Shown piece after piece: positions 9,683 through 18,803 of a DNA stretch of 64,000 bases. Location: contig JAHHHU010000001.1 in assembly GCA_019359175.1 (NCBI GenBank), positions 1 through 64,000 of the forward strand, read 5' to 3'. Below the pieces are notes generated by a model. The model saw only the letters and a program-made list of their open reading frames with translations. It was not told the DNA's origin and did not search any database. This DNA is from Phormidium tanganyikae FI6-MK23. Its GTDB lineage: Bacteria; Cyanobacteriota; Cyanobacteriia; Leptolyngbyales; Leptolyngbyaceae. The translations under genes and the position numbers were made by a program. The stretch's first letter is position 1; the number at the start of each line of letters is the position of its first letter.

Positions 9683-10014
9683 ATCATGGGCGTGATTGTA
9701 TTGTGATCGCCGATAGGATAGCGGTATTGTGAGCGATTCAGTTTCCAGTTATTCATGTCCGTTCTCCTTAGCATTGTTGAGTGATGTTGTCCTGTTTGTT
9801 GACGATCGAACCTGGTCGCTTAGACCCTGTTTCAGCAGTAGAAAAGCAATCGAGATCAGACTCGTTAATCTCTGAGTCTGCTGTCTGTAATGTCGAGCAT
9901 CAGATGAAGTTGGCTCATGCGTATTTTTGGGAAAAAGGAGGGCAACCGCCTATTTATCTAACGTAAATTCTCAGTTTTTGGCTACTTTGAATTTAGTTAA
10001 ACTAGCTGATTGTC

Positions 10015-11339
10015 ATGCCTCGTACCCTCACATCCCGACAAACCTTGCTCTACAGTTGCACTTCGATCGGCATCAATTTAATCAATACTGCTGTTTCGAC
10101 CTGGCTGCTTTACTACTATGCGCCTCCACCTAATACAAGCGCTGTGCAATATCTCTCGGTTACGGTCGTGGGTTTCTTACTGGCGATCGGTCGCGTTTGG
10201 AATGCCATTATTGATCCCTTCATCGGATATTGGAGCGATCGCACCCAGAGTCGCTGGGGACGACGCAAGCCCTTCTTGGTGCTCGGTAGCCTCATGACTC
10301 TGGGAGCACTGTTGTTGCTCTGGACACCTTTAACTTCCTATCCCAGCCTACTGAATGCCCTTTATTTCCTAGTCATGACGATCGTCTTGTACACGGGGAT
10401 AAGTCTCGTTGGTGTCCCTTATGATGGCAGCTTACCTGAAATGGCAGCAACGGTAGAGGAGCGCGTTCGGCTCAGTATGTGGAAGAATATTTTTGGCATT
10501 CTGGGCTGTTGGGCGGTGCAGTCATTGCCAGCGTTGTCTACAATCGGTGGGGCGCGATCGCCATGGGGAGAGTGATCGGAACGATTGGAGTGGCAACGGT
10601 TGGACTGACACTCCCAGTTCTCCCAAAACGAAGCCTACCTACGCTTGACGCAACCGACAAAACCGAAGTAATCGCAGCGTTGAGCTTTTGGCAGAGCCTG
10701 CGCTCAACGCTGCGGAATCGCCCGTTCCTGATTCTCTGTAGCTCCACGATTCTCGTACAGACTGCTTACGCGATGTTGCTCTCGAATCTGCCCTACTTTG
10801 TTGCCTTGATTCTGCAAGAACCAGAAGCAGCCGTAGGACGCTATCAGAGTTTAGTGGTAATGGTGATGCTGGCTGCCGCTCCGGTATGGAATCGGTTGAG
10901 CCGATACGGGTCGGATCGCCAAGTGCTGAAGGTTTCCTTGTTAGGTTTAGCGCTGGCTACGAGTTTTCTGACCGTAGTGGGATGGCCTTCTTCCGTACCA
11001 ATTGCGCTCCAGGCTGCAATCTGCTTTGGCTTCCTGGGACCTTTTCTAGGCGGTTATTTCATTTTGGTCTATGCGATGATGGGAACGGTCGTTGAGCAGG
11101 ATGCGATCGTCAGGGGACAGCGGCGAGAAGCGTTTCACTACAGTATTTTCTCGTTCTCGGCTGGGATGGGGTTATCGTTCTCAACGCTCATCATTCCGCC
11201 CATTTTTTCTTATTATGGTTACACCCTAGAGCACCCTGCTGGTGTACGAGTCGTGTTTCTGGTTGCAGCAGTGCTTGTGGTCTTGGGGGCTGTCGTCTTC
11301 CAGGGCTATCGCCTAGGAGATGTGCCCATTCAAGGGTGA
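10015..11339 (+). pseudogene. MFS/GPH-type sugar:cation symporter split by a frameshift near 10500-10515
   Basis: ORF 10015-10575 (...SDRTQSRWGRRKPFLVLG...LSMWKNIFGILG) continues in another frame, ORF 10479-11339 (LLGGAVIASVVYNRWG...). A single missing base would rejoin them. Confidence 0.8.
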
Positions 11340-11665
11340 ACTACTGTGTAATAGTCGAGTTGTGCTTTTGGGATCATTTTGTTGATTAGATTTCTGAAAA
11401 CAGCCTGGTTAGCCGATGAAGCGAACAATAGCAAGATTGCTTTTCTCACCAGGGTTTTTGAAATCACTCACTGAACAAAGCGGAGAAGAGAACGCTTGAT
11501 GTTGGATTTTTGCTTTTGATTAAGCGATCGCGTTACTCAATGATTATGCTGTTCCTCCAGTGCCGCGATCTCTTCAAGTCTGCTTTTCCTAAATCTTTCT
11601 CCCAATCCGTCTTTCCTTCAAATCTTTGCTCAGTGAAGGTTCTAGGTCAGATGTCCCTCGAATGC

Positions 11666-11872
11666 TCAACTATCTAATGGAAAATAGCGTTCAGTCTCAT
11701 CAGCTTGGATCAGGCTCAAAAAAGCCTCGCTGATCACCTTTTGCTCTTCCTCAGTAAAATTCATCTTAATTTGAGTTTCAATCTCATCTTCGCTGAGGTT
11801 CTCATCAATGAGAGCTTGAAAGCGTTGCAGAATAGTAGCAACACGATCGCTAGAGTCGTTTTCTGCATTCAT
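11666..11872 (-). CDS. hypothetical small protein
   Basis: 68 aa ORF with coherent acidic helical composition. Confidence 0.5.
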   Translation of the reverse strand: MNAENDSSDRVATILQRFQALIDENLSEDEIETQIKMNFTEEEQKVISEAFLSLIQADETERYFPLDS

Positions 11873-12084
11873 GAGTTATTCCTCGCGGAGAATAGAGCTT
11901 AAATCAGTCTTAGTTAAAGAAAAATATATAAGAGATAGATTTTAATCTTAGCGTAATCATCATCGTGCAAGCATAGAGGATTGATGGTTGTGTCGCAAGG
12001 ATTTTAGATTGACATACGAACTGGTTTCGTTCGTATTGCCGTCGGTTTTGAGTAGATTGTGATTAAACTGAAGCTTCGTTTCAG

Positions 12085-12350
12085 AATCTTTAATTTGAGC
12101 GAGCTTGTGATGTGGAACCTGCTGACTGTCTTTACCCCAATCGTCCCCAGAAAGCATAAAACTCAAAACCTCAGCACAAATCGAAGCGATAATCGCTCAA
12201 AGCTTTCCTACAGGCGCGTTTGGGCGATTGAGATAAAGATTGAGATAAAACCGTGTGCAACGTGGATTGAGATAAGCTACAATTCTTTCCATCGTTAGGT
12301 TTTAGAAATCAATCGCACTCGATTCGTAATCGAGTGGTCTGGGTACAAGT
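12085..12350 (+). repeat. degenerate dispersed direct repeat, copy 2, ending in a tRNA-Thr(CGU)-like fragment
   Basis: gcactcgattcgtaatcgagtggtc forms an anticodon arm CTCGA-TTCGTAA-TCGAG with anticodon CGT; the upstream portion matches 1021-1245. Confidence 0.7.
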
Positions 12351-12629
12351 TGGAAAGAATAACCTGCTGCCGAAGCGATCTCATAAATTACGAGCGTAGC
12401 TAAATTGCTCCTTTTGAAAATTAATATCCATGCATTAGCTCCCTCCGAACATCCCCTTTCAACTGCATGCCACTCAAAAACCGATCGCGACGAAAACTGA
12501 CGGTCACTTTACTACAGATCGGTTTGCTCAGAGATCTCGGTTTTATCGATTGGGGTAAATTTGGGGTAGAGGGGTGATCAGTGCGCTAGAATCCTTGCAG
12601 GATGAAGTTGGAATACACCTTGCCAAGGT

Positions 12630-12663
12630 GAATGTCGCGCGTTCGAATCGCGTTACCCGCTTC
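12630..12663 (+). repeat. 3' fragment of a tRNA-Gly(GCC)-like sequence (partial; no intact 5' half)
   Basis: acaccttgccaaggtgaatgtcgcgcgttcgaatcgcgttacccgcttc: anticodon arm with GCC, T-arm GCGCGTTCGAATCGCG and 3' acceptor strand; no matching acceptor/D-arm upstream. Confidence 0.75.
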
Positions 12664-13317
12664 TTAAAAGACATATCTCAGAGTTCTAGCTTCACGGATT
12701 TCTGAGTACTCTTGTTTGGGTGTTTTCGGGCGATTCCGGTAATTTATTGGGGTAACGCTGAAATTCCTTGTCCCAAAAGATTTTCACGTACTCAAAGACT
12801 TTTAGGAAAGCGTTCAAAGCCACGGTTCAGGTTAAGAGTTCTAACGGTTTTTCACTCTGTTCGACCTTAGCCTCGAAGAAGGTTGATTTACCTCCCTATT
12901 TTTGATTGTCTATGCGATGGTTATAGTCCGTTAGCAGGAAAGCGGCGATGTTTTCCGCGATCGCTACCTTTTACAGTCGATGGGGCAGGACTATATGATC
13001 GCTGCGACCCCAGCAGAACTTAAAAATAGAAATAAGCAGAGAATATTCTGGCTCCCATTATGCCGATTTCACTCTCCTACCCGGTAGAATGTGTTGCTGC
13101 TTCTCCGTCTAAGTTGACTCAGATCTATGGATTCGTGCAGGAGGTCTATTCTGGCGCAACTGCTTGGACTCACACCGGAAAGCAGAACGACGATCGAACT
13201 TCTTCAACTGAATAGCAGTGAGCGAATCACAGCAAGGCAGCGATTGTTGTTGATCGCGCCAGAATTGCTGCCTTGAGAAATGCGATCGTGGCTTTGGAGT
13301 GTGCGATCGCGTTGCGA

Positions 13318-13590
13318 TTAAGAAAAATACCTGTAAATTTCCTTTCGATGAGCGAGTCTTTCGCAAATCAGCATTTGTGTCTCTTTCTCGATCGTGATTC
13401 CAATCCGGTAGTCACCCACTCGAATTTTATACTTATCAGCGTAGCCCTTCATTTTCTGCAAATAGCCTAAGCCAAAGGGATTCTCGCACTCTAGTTATTC
13501 AAAAACAATCAGTTCTATTCGCGCTTGAGTTTCGGGTGAAAGTGCTGCCAGATCTTTCAAGAAGCGCTTGGTATATTCAACTGTCCACAT
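13318..13590 (-). pseudogene. RelE/ParE-type toxin interrupted by an in-frame TAA (13495-13497)
   Basis: MWTVEYTKRFLKDLAALSPETQARIELIVFE*LECENPFGLGYLQKMKGYADKYKIRVGDYRIGITIEKETQMLICERLAHRKEIYRYFS* in one frame. Confidence 0.85.
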
Positions 13591-13786
13591 ACTCATCTTT
13601 GAGAGATTGGTAATAGTTCAAGGCTTCTTGCTTAGACAGGCGTTCTGTGGTTTCGGCTTCCATGAGCTTGACTAGACCAAAGTTCTCTAGAATTTCCTCG
13701 ATTTGCTCAAAGTCAGCGATCGAGATTTGCACAGCGATCGGCTGCTGAGTTTCATCAACTACAGATTGCTTTTGAATATCAAGCAT
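13577..13786 (-). CDS. antitoxin of the adjacent RelE-like locus (intact)
   Basis: 69 aa MLDIQKQSVVDETQQPIAVQISIADFEQIEEILENFG...; overlaps the toxin start, typical TA coupling. Confidence 0.75.
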   Translation of the reverse strand: MLDIQKQSVVDETQQPIAVQISIADFEQIEEILENFGLVKLMEAETTERLSKQEALNYYQSLKDEYVDS

Positions 13787-14068
13787 GGAAGAAACTCCTG
13801 GATCGGGTTGCTCAATTTCTATTGTGCCATTTGAGAGCTAGAAGTAATTGTGAATTGTGAGAGCGGGCTGATCTTCTGGGAATGGCGCGATCGATTCTTG
13901 TGAATGTGCGATCTCAATCAATTCATCTTAAGCGCAACGCTGATTCAGAACTTGCGGCACAACGTTGCCCATCCCGCCGCAGATATCCTTTGCATCATAA
14001 GCGAGCAACTCTCATCGATCTCTATGTATGGTCAACATCACGCAATTAACAGACAAATAAGTAGGCTC

Positions 14069-14824
14069 TCAACTTCTTTCGGGCAATTTAAGCAACGTGG
14101 TTACGTACATATACCACTCTCTTGATAGAGAATCGTACCGTAAATTGAAGTCCCCCAAACTCCCCTCTACTTGGTTTTCAAGTATGTATTTGACCGCCTT
14201 AACAACACTGCTAGGAATCATAGCTCTTGCCTCATCAGAGTCGTATCTATTTAATGTTATGCTCAGTTTGCTGCTATCTAAATCAACTTCCAGCATCAGC
14301 TCTGTTTCCTGATGGCGGCACACAACAGCATTAGGATAGTCCTTCAATAGGTCATTAGTGACTGCGACTATCGTGGCAAGTTCTTTCTATAGCTTAGAGA
14401 ACCAAGATGCAACCTCTTCACGATGACTTTCTCCCAGTTCTTTAAGAGCATCACCCTTAAGAAGACCGTCCAAGTATTTTCTAATGAACGGTGCAACAAC
14501 AAATGAAATTGCTAACCCAATTGCAGGAGTTACTGGTGAAAGAAAGTTACTGCTACTACCTCGGATGATTGGGTAACGATTACCACCAAGCTTATCTTCC
14601 AAAGACAGTAAGAAATGTTTTACATCACTTGGATAATCTGGATCGAGCAGATCGTAGCTGTAACGCAGTGAAATCGTCTCTAACTTAGACTCGGCTTTAC
14701 TCCACCTGTTAAATCCTTTCCAAGAATTAGAACTTGTCATAATGATAATTTGCTTATCGGGCTCCTCTTCATTCGCCACTTTGAATTCAAAATTCTTTAG
14801 ATATCTGTTTCTTTTATATAGCAA
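14069..14824 (-). pseudogene. hypothetical membrane-associated protein split by an in-frame TAG (14387-14389); 5' end merges into a MITE-like terminal repeat
   Basis: ORFs 14387-14824 and 14069-14347 are in the same frame: ...VASWFSKL*KELATIVAVTNDLLKDYPNAVVCRH.... Confidence 0.65.
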
Positions 14825-15110
14825 TCCGGTTTGAGTTGCAAAATTTGGGAATACCCCTCTTTCATCACTCTTGCTGAGGCGAATTCTGGAACCCAGTCAT
14901 AATGCAGGTTTTCCGTTTTAGCGGCTCGAAAATGACAAAAGAGCAAAACACAAGTACAGCAAGGCTTGTAGCTTTTCCTCCTGCCGATGTGATGAAAGAG
15001 GGATACCCCAAACCTCCAATTTTGGGGGGCTAGGCGTCTTGTTCCTCCAAAGTTGGGGGTTAGGGGGCACGATCAATTCTGCTATTCACGACTAATTTAG
15101 GATTGCTATA
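14817..15110. mobile_element. MITE-like non-coding element
   Basis: 11-bp terminal inverted repeats tatagcaatcc (14817-14827) / ggattgctata (15100-15110), internal long inverted repeat (14848-14867 vs 14989-15009), no ORF. Confidence 0.7.
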
Positions 15111-15235
15111 GCTTTATTAACGCTGACTAGTCATCCTCGAAGACTATCCATACGATAAAAGCAAGCCGCATAAAAAAAGAATTCAGAGAGATAGGGAGTA
15201 GTTCTTCATCTTCTCACTCCCCACCTCCCCAATCT

Positions 15236-16312
15236 CTAACTCGCCTCAGACTTCAACAGTCGATCGAGCAACGAAGCCGGACGTTGAGCATACTGCCACG
15301 CAAACGCATGACGAAACGCCGCATCCTGACACGCCTTCAACTCTTCAAACCCAATCACATCCTGAGTCAGCAGCGTTTCATACTCAAACGGCAACCGCAC
15401 ATCATTCAATCCTGCATTGTCAGTACAGATCGCAATATCCACGCCTGCATCAAAACACTGGTCAAATACCTGCTTAAGCTGCCGAATCTCTTGAAGCGTT
15501 CCCGTTTTCAAATAAGTTGTCGGGCACACTTCCAAACATTGACCCCGCTGCGCTACTTCTTTGAGCAAATGCGGATGACGGAGCGGAATTTGAATCCCAT
15601 GCCCGATTCGATTCAAAAATGGGAGCAGTTCGGGATAATCCCCTTCTGTCTCATACAAATGACAAGTCGTGTGGAGATTGAGCGATCGAGCATATTCAAA
15701 CAACTCGATAAACTCCTCCAACCGCTCCCCATAATATGAATCGCCACCCGCCAAATCGATCGCGCAAATATATTCGGGCATCTGAGCCGCCAAATCCACG
15801 ATCGCTCGATTCACCTCATACGGCAACTTCGAGTGCATACAGAGAATTTGACTACTGACGATCGGATATTCGTTCAATCGACTCGCACGTCCAACAATTT
15901 GAGCGATTTCAGTCATTTGTTCAATCCGACGCGACTGATTCAACGTCGGATTCGTTCGCAGATAAGGCGTGTAGCGAAGTTCCAGATACGCCAAATTCTC
16001 GAAAATGTAAGCTCCCCGCATCAAACGGTAGACAAAATACGGCAGCGCTTCAGCGGTCTGCACCCCTTCCACGATCGTATGCAGTTCCAGATATTCATCG
16101 AGCGTATTGCGTGGACGAGTATAAAAATCTTCAAACTCTGGATAATTGGAAAAGCGATCAATTAGCTCCGACTCGCTGCGTTCTAAATAGCGCCACAGAA
16201 TGCGCGGAACAACCGAACCGCCCAAGTGACGATGCAATTCTGCGTATAAAGCCACGGACACCTCTGATATTGATTCTGATGATTTGTTCTCTATTTTGAC
16301 CTGTCCTTTCAA
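15236..16312 (-). CDS. adenosine deaminase family protein
   Basis: ELHRHLGGSV, CHLYETEGDYPE, RIGHGIQI and ICTDNAGLN motifs. Confidence 0.9.
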   Translation of the reverse strand: MKGQVKIENKSSESISEVSVALYAELHRHLGGSVVPRILWRYLERSESELIDRFSNYPEFEDFYTRPRNTLDEYLELHTIVEGVQTAEALPYFVYRLMRGAYIFENLAYLELRYTPYLRTNPTLNQSRRIEQMTEIAQIVGRASRLNEYPIVSSQILCMHSKLPYEVNRAIVDLAAQMPEYICAIDLAGGDSYYGERLEEFIELFEYARSLNLHTTCHLYETEGDYPELLPFLNRIGHGIQIPLRHPHLLKEVAQRGQCLEVCPTTYLKTGTLQEIRQLKQVFDQCFDAGVDIAICTDNAGLNDVRLPFEYETLLTQDVIGFEELKACQDAAFRHAFAWQYAQRPASLLDRLLKSEAS

Positions 16313-16440
16313 ACTTGGCTGGCACTTTGTAATACCAAAATCAAACTTTCAAACTTAAGTACAACAAACTGTAAAAGCCTAGAGCCTCCACAGGCTTATA
16401 CAATAAGAAGTAGACCGACGCTTTAATAAGGGAAACACCG

Positions 16441-17403
16441 ATGGATTTGGTTGCACTTCAAGGGATTTTAGATAATCTATCCTTTGCCGTTTTATTCGCG
16501 ACGATGCTGATTTATTGGATTGGTGCAGCCTTTCCTCAAATTCCATACGCATCGACGTTGGGCACTGCTGGAATGGCGATCGCGAATCTTTCCACCGCGA
16601 CCCTCCTCGCCGCGCGGTGGATCGAAGCAGGCTACTTTCCCCTCAGCAATCTCTACGAATCGCTCTTCTTCCTCGTCTGGGGCATCACAACGATGCACCT
16701 AATCGCAGAAAACATGAGCAAAAGCAAGTTGGTTGGAGTCGTTACCGCTCCGATCGCAATGGCGATCACCGCATTTGCCGCGCTGACTTTACCCGATACG
16801 ATGCAAGCTTCTGCGCCTCTCGTTCCTGCACTGAAGTCAAATTGGCTAATGATGCACGTCAGCGTCATGATGTTGAGCTATGCGACTTTGATGGTTGGAT
16901 CATTATTGGCGATCGCGTTTCTCGTCGTCACACGCGGACAAAACATCGAACTCCGAGGAAGCTCAGTCGGAACAGGCAGCTACCGCGAAAAATCCTATCA
17001 GTTGCACCGCTCCGAAGACGAAATCAGCGTTAATTCAGGTGGAACCGCAGTTTTAGAAAAAATCACTCTTTCCCCGCAACGGCTGACTCTCGCAGATACC
17101 TTGGACAATATTAGCTATCGCGTCATCGGACTGGGATTTCCGTTACTCACGATCGGCATTATCGCAGGCGGCGTATGGGCGAACGAAGCTTGGGGATCGT
17201 ACTGGAGTTGGGATCCGAAAGAAACTTGGGCGTTCATCACTTGGCTAGTTTTCGCCGCTTATCTTCACTCTCGAATTACCAAAGGTTGGCAAGGTCGTCG
17301 CCCTGCACTTCTTGCAGCCGTAGGATTCGTCGTCGTTTGGGTTTGTTACTTAGGCGTAAATCTTCTGGGTAAAGGACTCCATAGCTACGGTTGGTTCTTA
17401 TAA
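16441..17403 (+). CDS. ccsA: c-type cytochrome biogenesis protein CcsA (system II)
   Basis: [28 protein letters not shown] tryptophan-rich motif and multiple TM helices. Confidence 0.93.
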   Translation: MDLVALQGILDNLSFAVLFATMLIYWIGAAFPQIPYASTLGTAGMAIANLSTATLLAARWIEAGYFPLSNLYESLFFLVWGITTMHLIAENMSKSKLVGVVTAPIAMAITAFAALTLPDTMQASAPLVPALKSNWLMMHVSVMMLSYATLMVGSLLAIAFLVVTRGQNIELRGSSVGTGSYREKSYQLHRSEDEISVNSGGTAVLEKITLSPQRLTLADTLDNISYRVIGLGFPLLTIGIIAGGVWANEAWGSYWSWDPKETWAFITWLVFAAYLHSRITKGWQGRRPALLAAVGFVVVWVCYLGVNLLGKGLHSYGWFL

Positions 17404-17433
17404 TGCACAAGAGAACGCGATCGAGGATTGAGA

Positions 17434-17826
17434 ATGGATAACGGATTTACACCAATGAATGATGATGAAGTCTTGTTCGTCGATCGCGGGCGCGTTTTGA
17501 TGAATAATCCGACTTTCAAAGTGAGTGAATTTCTAGATCAACTCGCGCAAGTTGTGAGCGATCAATCGACTGATTGGTCAGAAGACAACGAAGCTTGGTT
17601 CGAGGAGGGCTTGGAATGTGAGGCGCTGCGGTTTAATTCTGGAACTGGATGGCAACGCGGCAAAGTTCGCATCCGCCTAGAATTCTCGCCGCTCAGACCC
17701 CAAGAACGCCTTCCAGAACGCTCGTCCGCCCGTCAATCCGAACCCTTGCGGCAACCTGAACCGTTGACCGATCGACTCCGCCCCCGCAACATTGACGATA
17801 TTTACGCCGACGAAGACGAGTATTAA
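17434..17826 (+). CDS. KGK-domain protein
   Basis: FKVSEFLDQLAQVV...WFEEGLECEALRFNSGTGWQRGKVRIRLEFSP resembles the cyanobacterial KGK family. Confidence 0.7.
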   Translation: MDNGFTPMNDDEVLFVDRGRVLMNNPTFKVSEFLDQLAQVVSDQSTDWSEDNEAWFEEGLECEALRFNSGTGWQRGKVRIRLEFSPLRPQERLPERSSARQSEPLRQPEPLTDRLRPRNIDDIYADEDEY

Positions 17827-17837
17827 CACATAGACGC

Positions 17838-18803
17838 ATGGCGCATTCTTGGACACCGCTTCACGCTCAAATCCATCGCACGATCCGCCACCGCAATCTT
17901 TTACGGAAAACCCAGTCGATCATTATTGCTGTCTCCGGCGGACAAGATTCTCTCTGTCTTGCTCAACTCTTTCTCGATTTGAGATCGCGCTGGAATTGGC
18001 ATCTCGCGATCGTGCATTGTGATCACCGATGGCGCTCCGATTCTCAAGCGAACGCCGAATATGTCGCCACCTTAGCCCAGAAGTGGAACTTACCCTTCTA
18101 TCTGAAAGTTGCTGATACAATTCCCACGAGTGAAGTCGCCGCTAGAGAATGGCGTTATGCTCAGCTTCAAACAATTGACGGATTCAGCGCGATCGTTACC
18201 GGACATACTGCCAGCGATCGGGCTGAAACTCTATTATTTAACCTCATTCGAGGAAGTGGAGCAGACGGACTGCGATCGCTTAACTGGACACGATCGCTCA
18301 CTCCAACCCTGAAGCTAGTTCGTCCGCTATTAGAATTAACTCGATCACAAACGGCGGAATTTTGCCGCGATCGCAATCTTCAAATCTGGGAAGACAGCAC
18401 CAACTCTGATCTAGCCTATTCGCGGAACCGAATTCGGCTAGAACTCATTCCCTACTTAAAAACGCACTTCAATCCCCAAGCCGAGCAGCATTTATCCCAA
18501 ACGATCGAACTTCTCTCCGCAGATGTCGATTACCTGGAAAATGCCGCCCACGAACTTTACGAAAAAGCCAACTCAATAGAGGGATTAGATCGGCGACTTT
18601 TGAACCAAGCTCCAATTGCTCTCCAACGTCGAGCAGTGCGCCAATTTCTAATCCGATCGCTCAACTTCAATCCCAATTTCGAGCAAGTCGAAAAACTCGT
18701 TGCCTTAGTCACGGCTCCGAATCGATTGCGCACCGATCCGTTTATAAATAATACGATCGCAGAAGTATCCGGCGATTTCATTCACCTGAAACAAGTCCCT
18801 TAA
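17838..18803 (+). CDS. tilS: tRNA(Ile)-lysidine synthase
   Basis: SGGQDSLCLAQLFLD PP-loop; GHTASDRAETLLFNLIRGSGADGL motif. Confidence 0.93.
   Translation: MAHSWTPLHAQIHRTIRHRNLLRKTQSIIIAVSGGQDSLCLAQLFLDLRSRWNWHLAIVHCDHRWRSDSQANAEYVATLAQKWNLPFYLKVADTIPTSEVAAREWRYAQLQTIDGFSAIVTGHTASDRAETLLFNLIRGSGADGLRSLNWTRSLTPTLKLVRPLLELTRSQTAEFCRDRNLQIWEDSTNSDLAYSRNRIRLELIPYLKTHFNPQAEQHLSQTIELLSADVDYLENAAHELYEKANSIEGLDRRLLNQAPIALQRRAVRQFLIRSLNFNPNFEQVEKLVALVTAPNRLRTDPFINNTIAEVSGDFIHLKQVP

Noticed and set aside
12630-12663. Calling a functional tRNA-Gly gene
   Set aside because: The 5' acceptor strand and D-arm are absent; only the 3' part is recognisable.
14387-14389. Reading internal TAG/TAA/TGA codons as evidence for an alternative genetic code or suppressor system
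   Set aside because: All three stop codons occur as lesions and dozens of neighbouring genes terminate normally with each; ordinary pseudogenisation explains it better.
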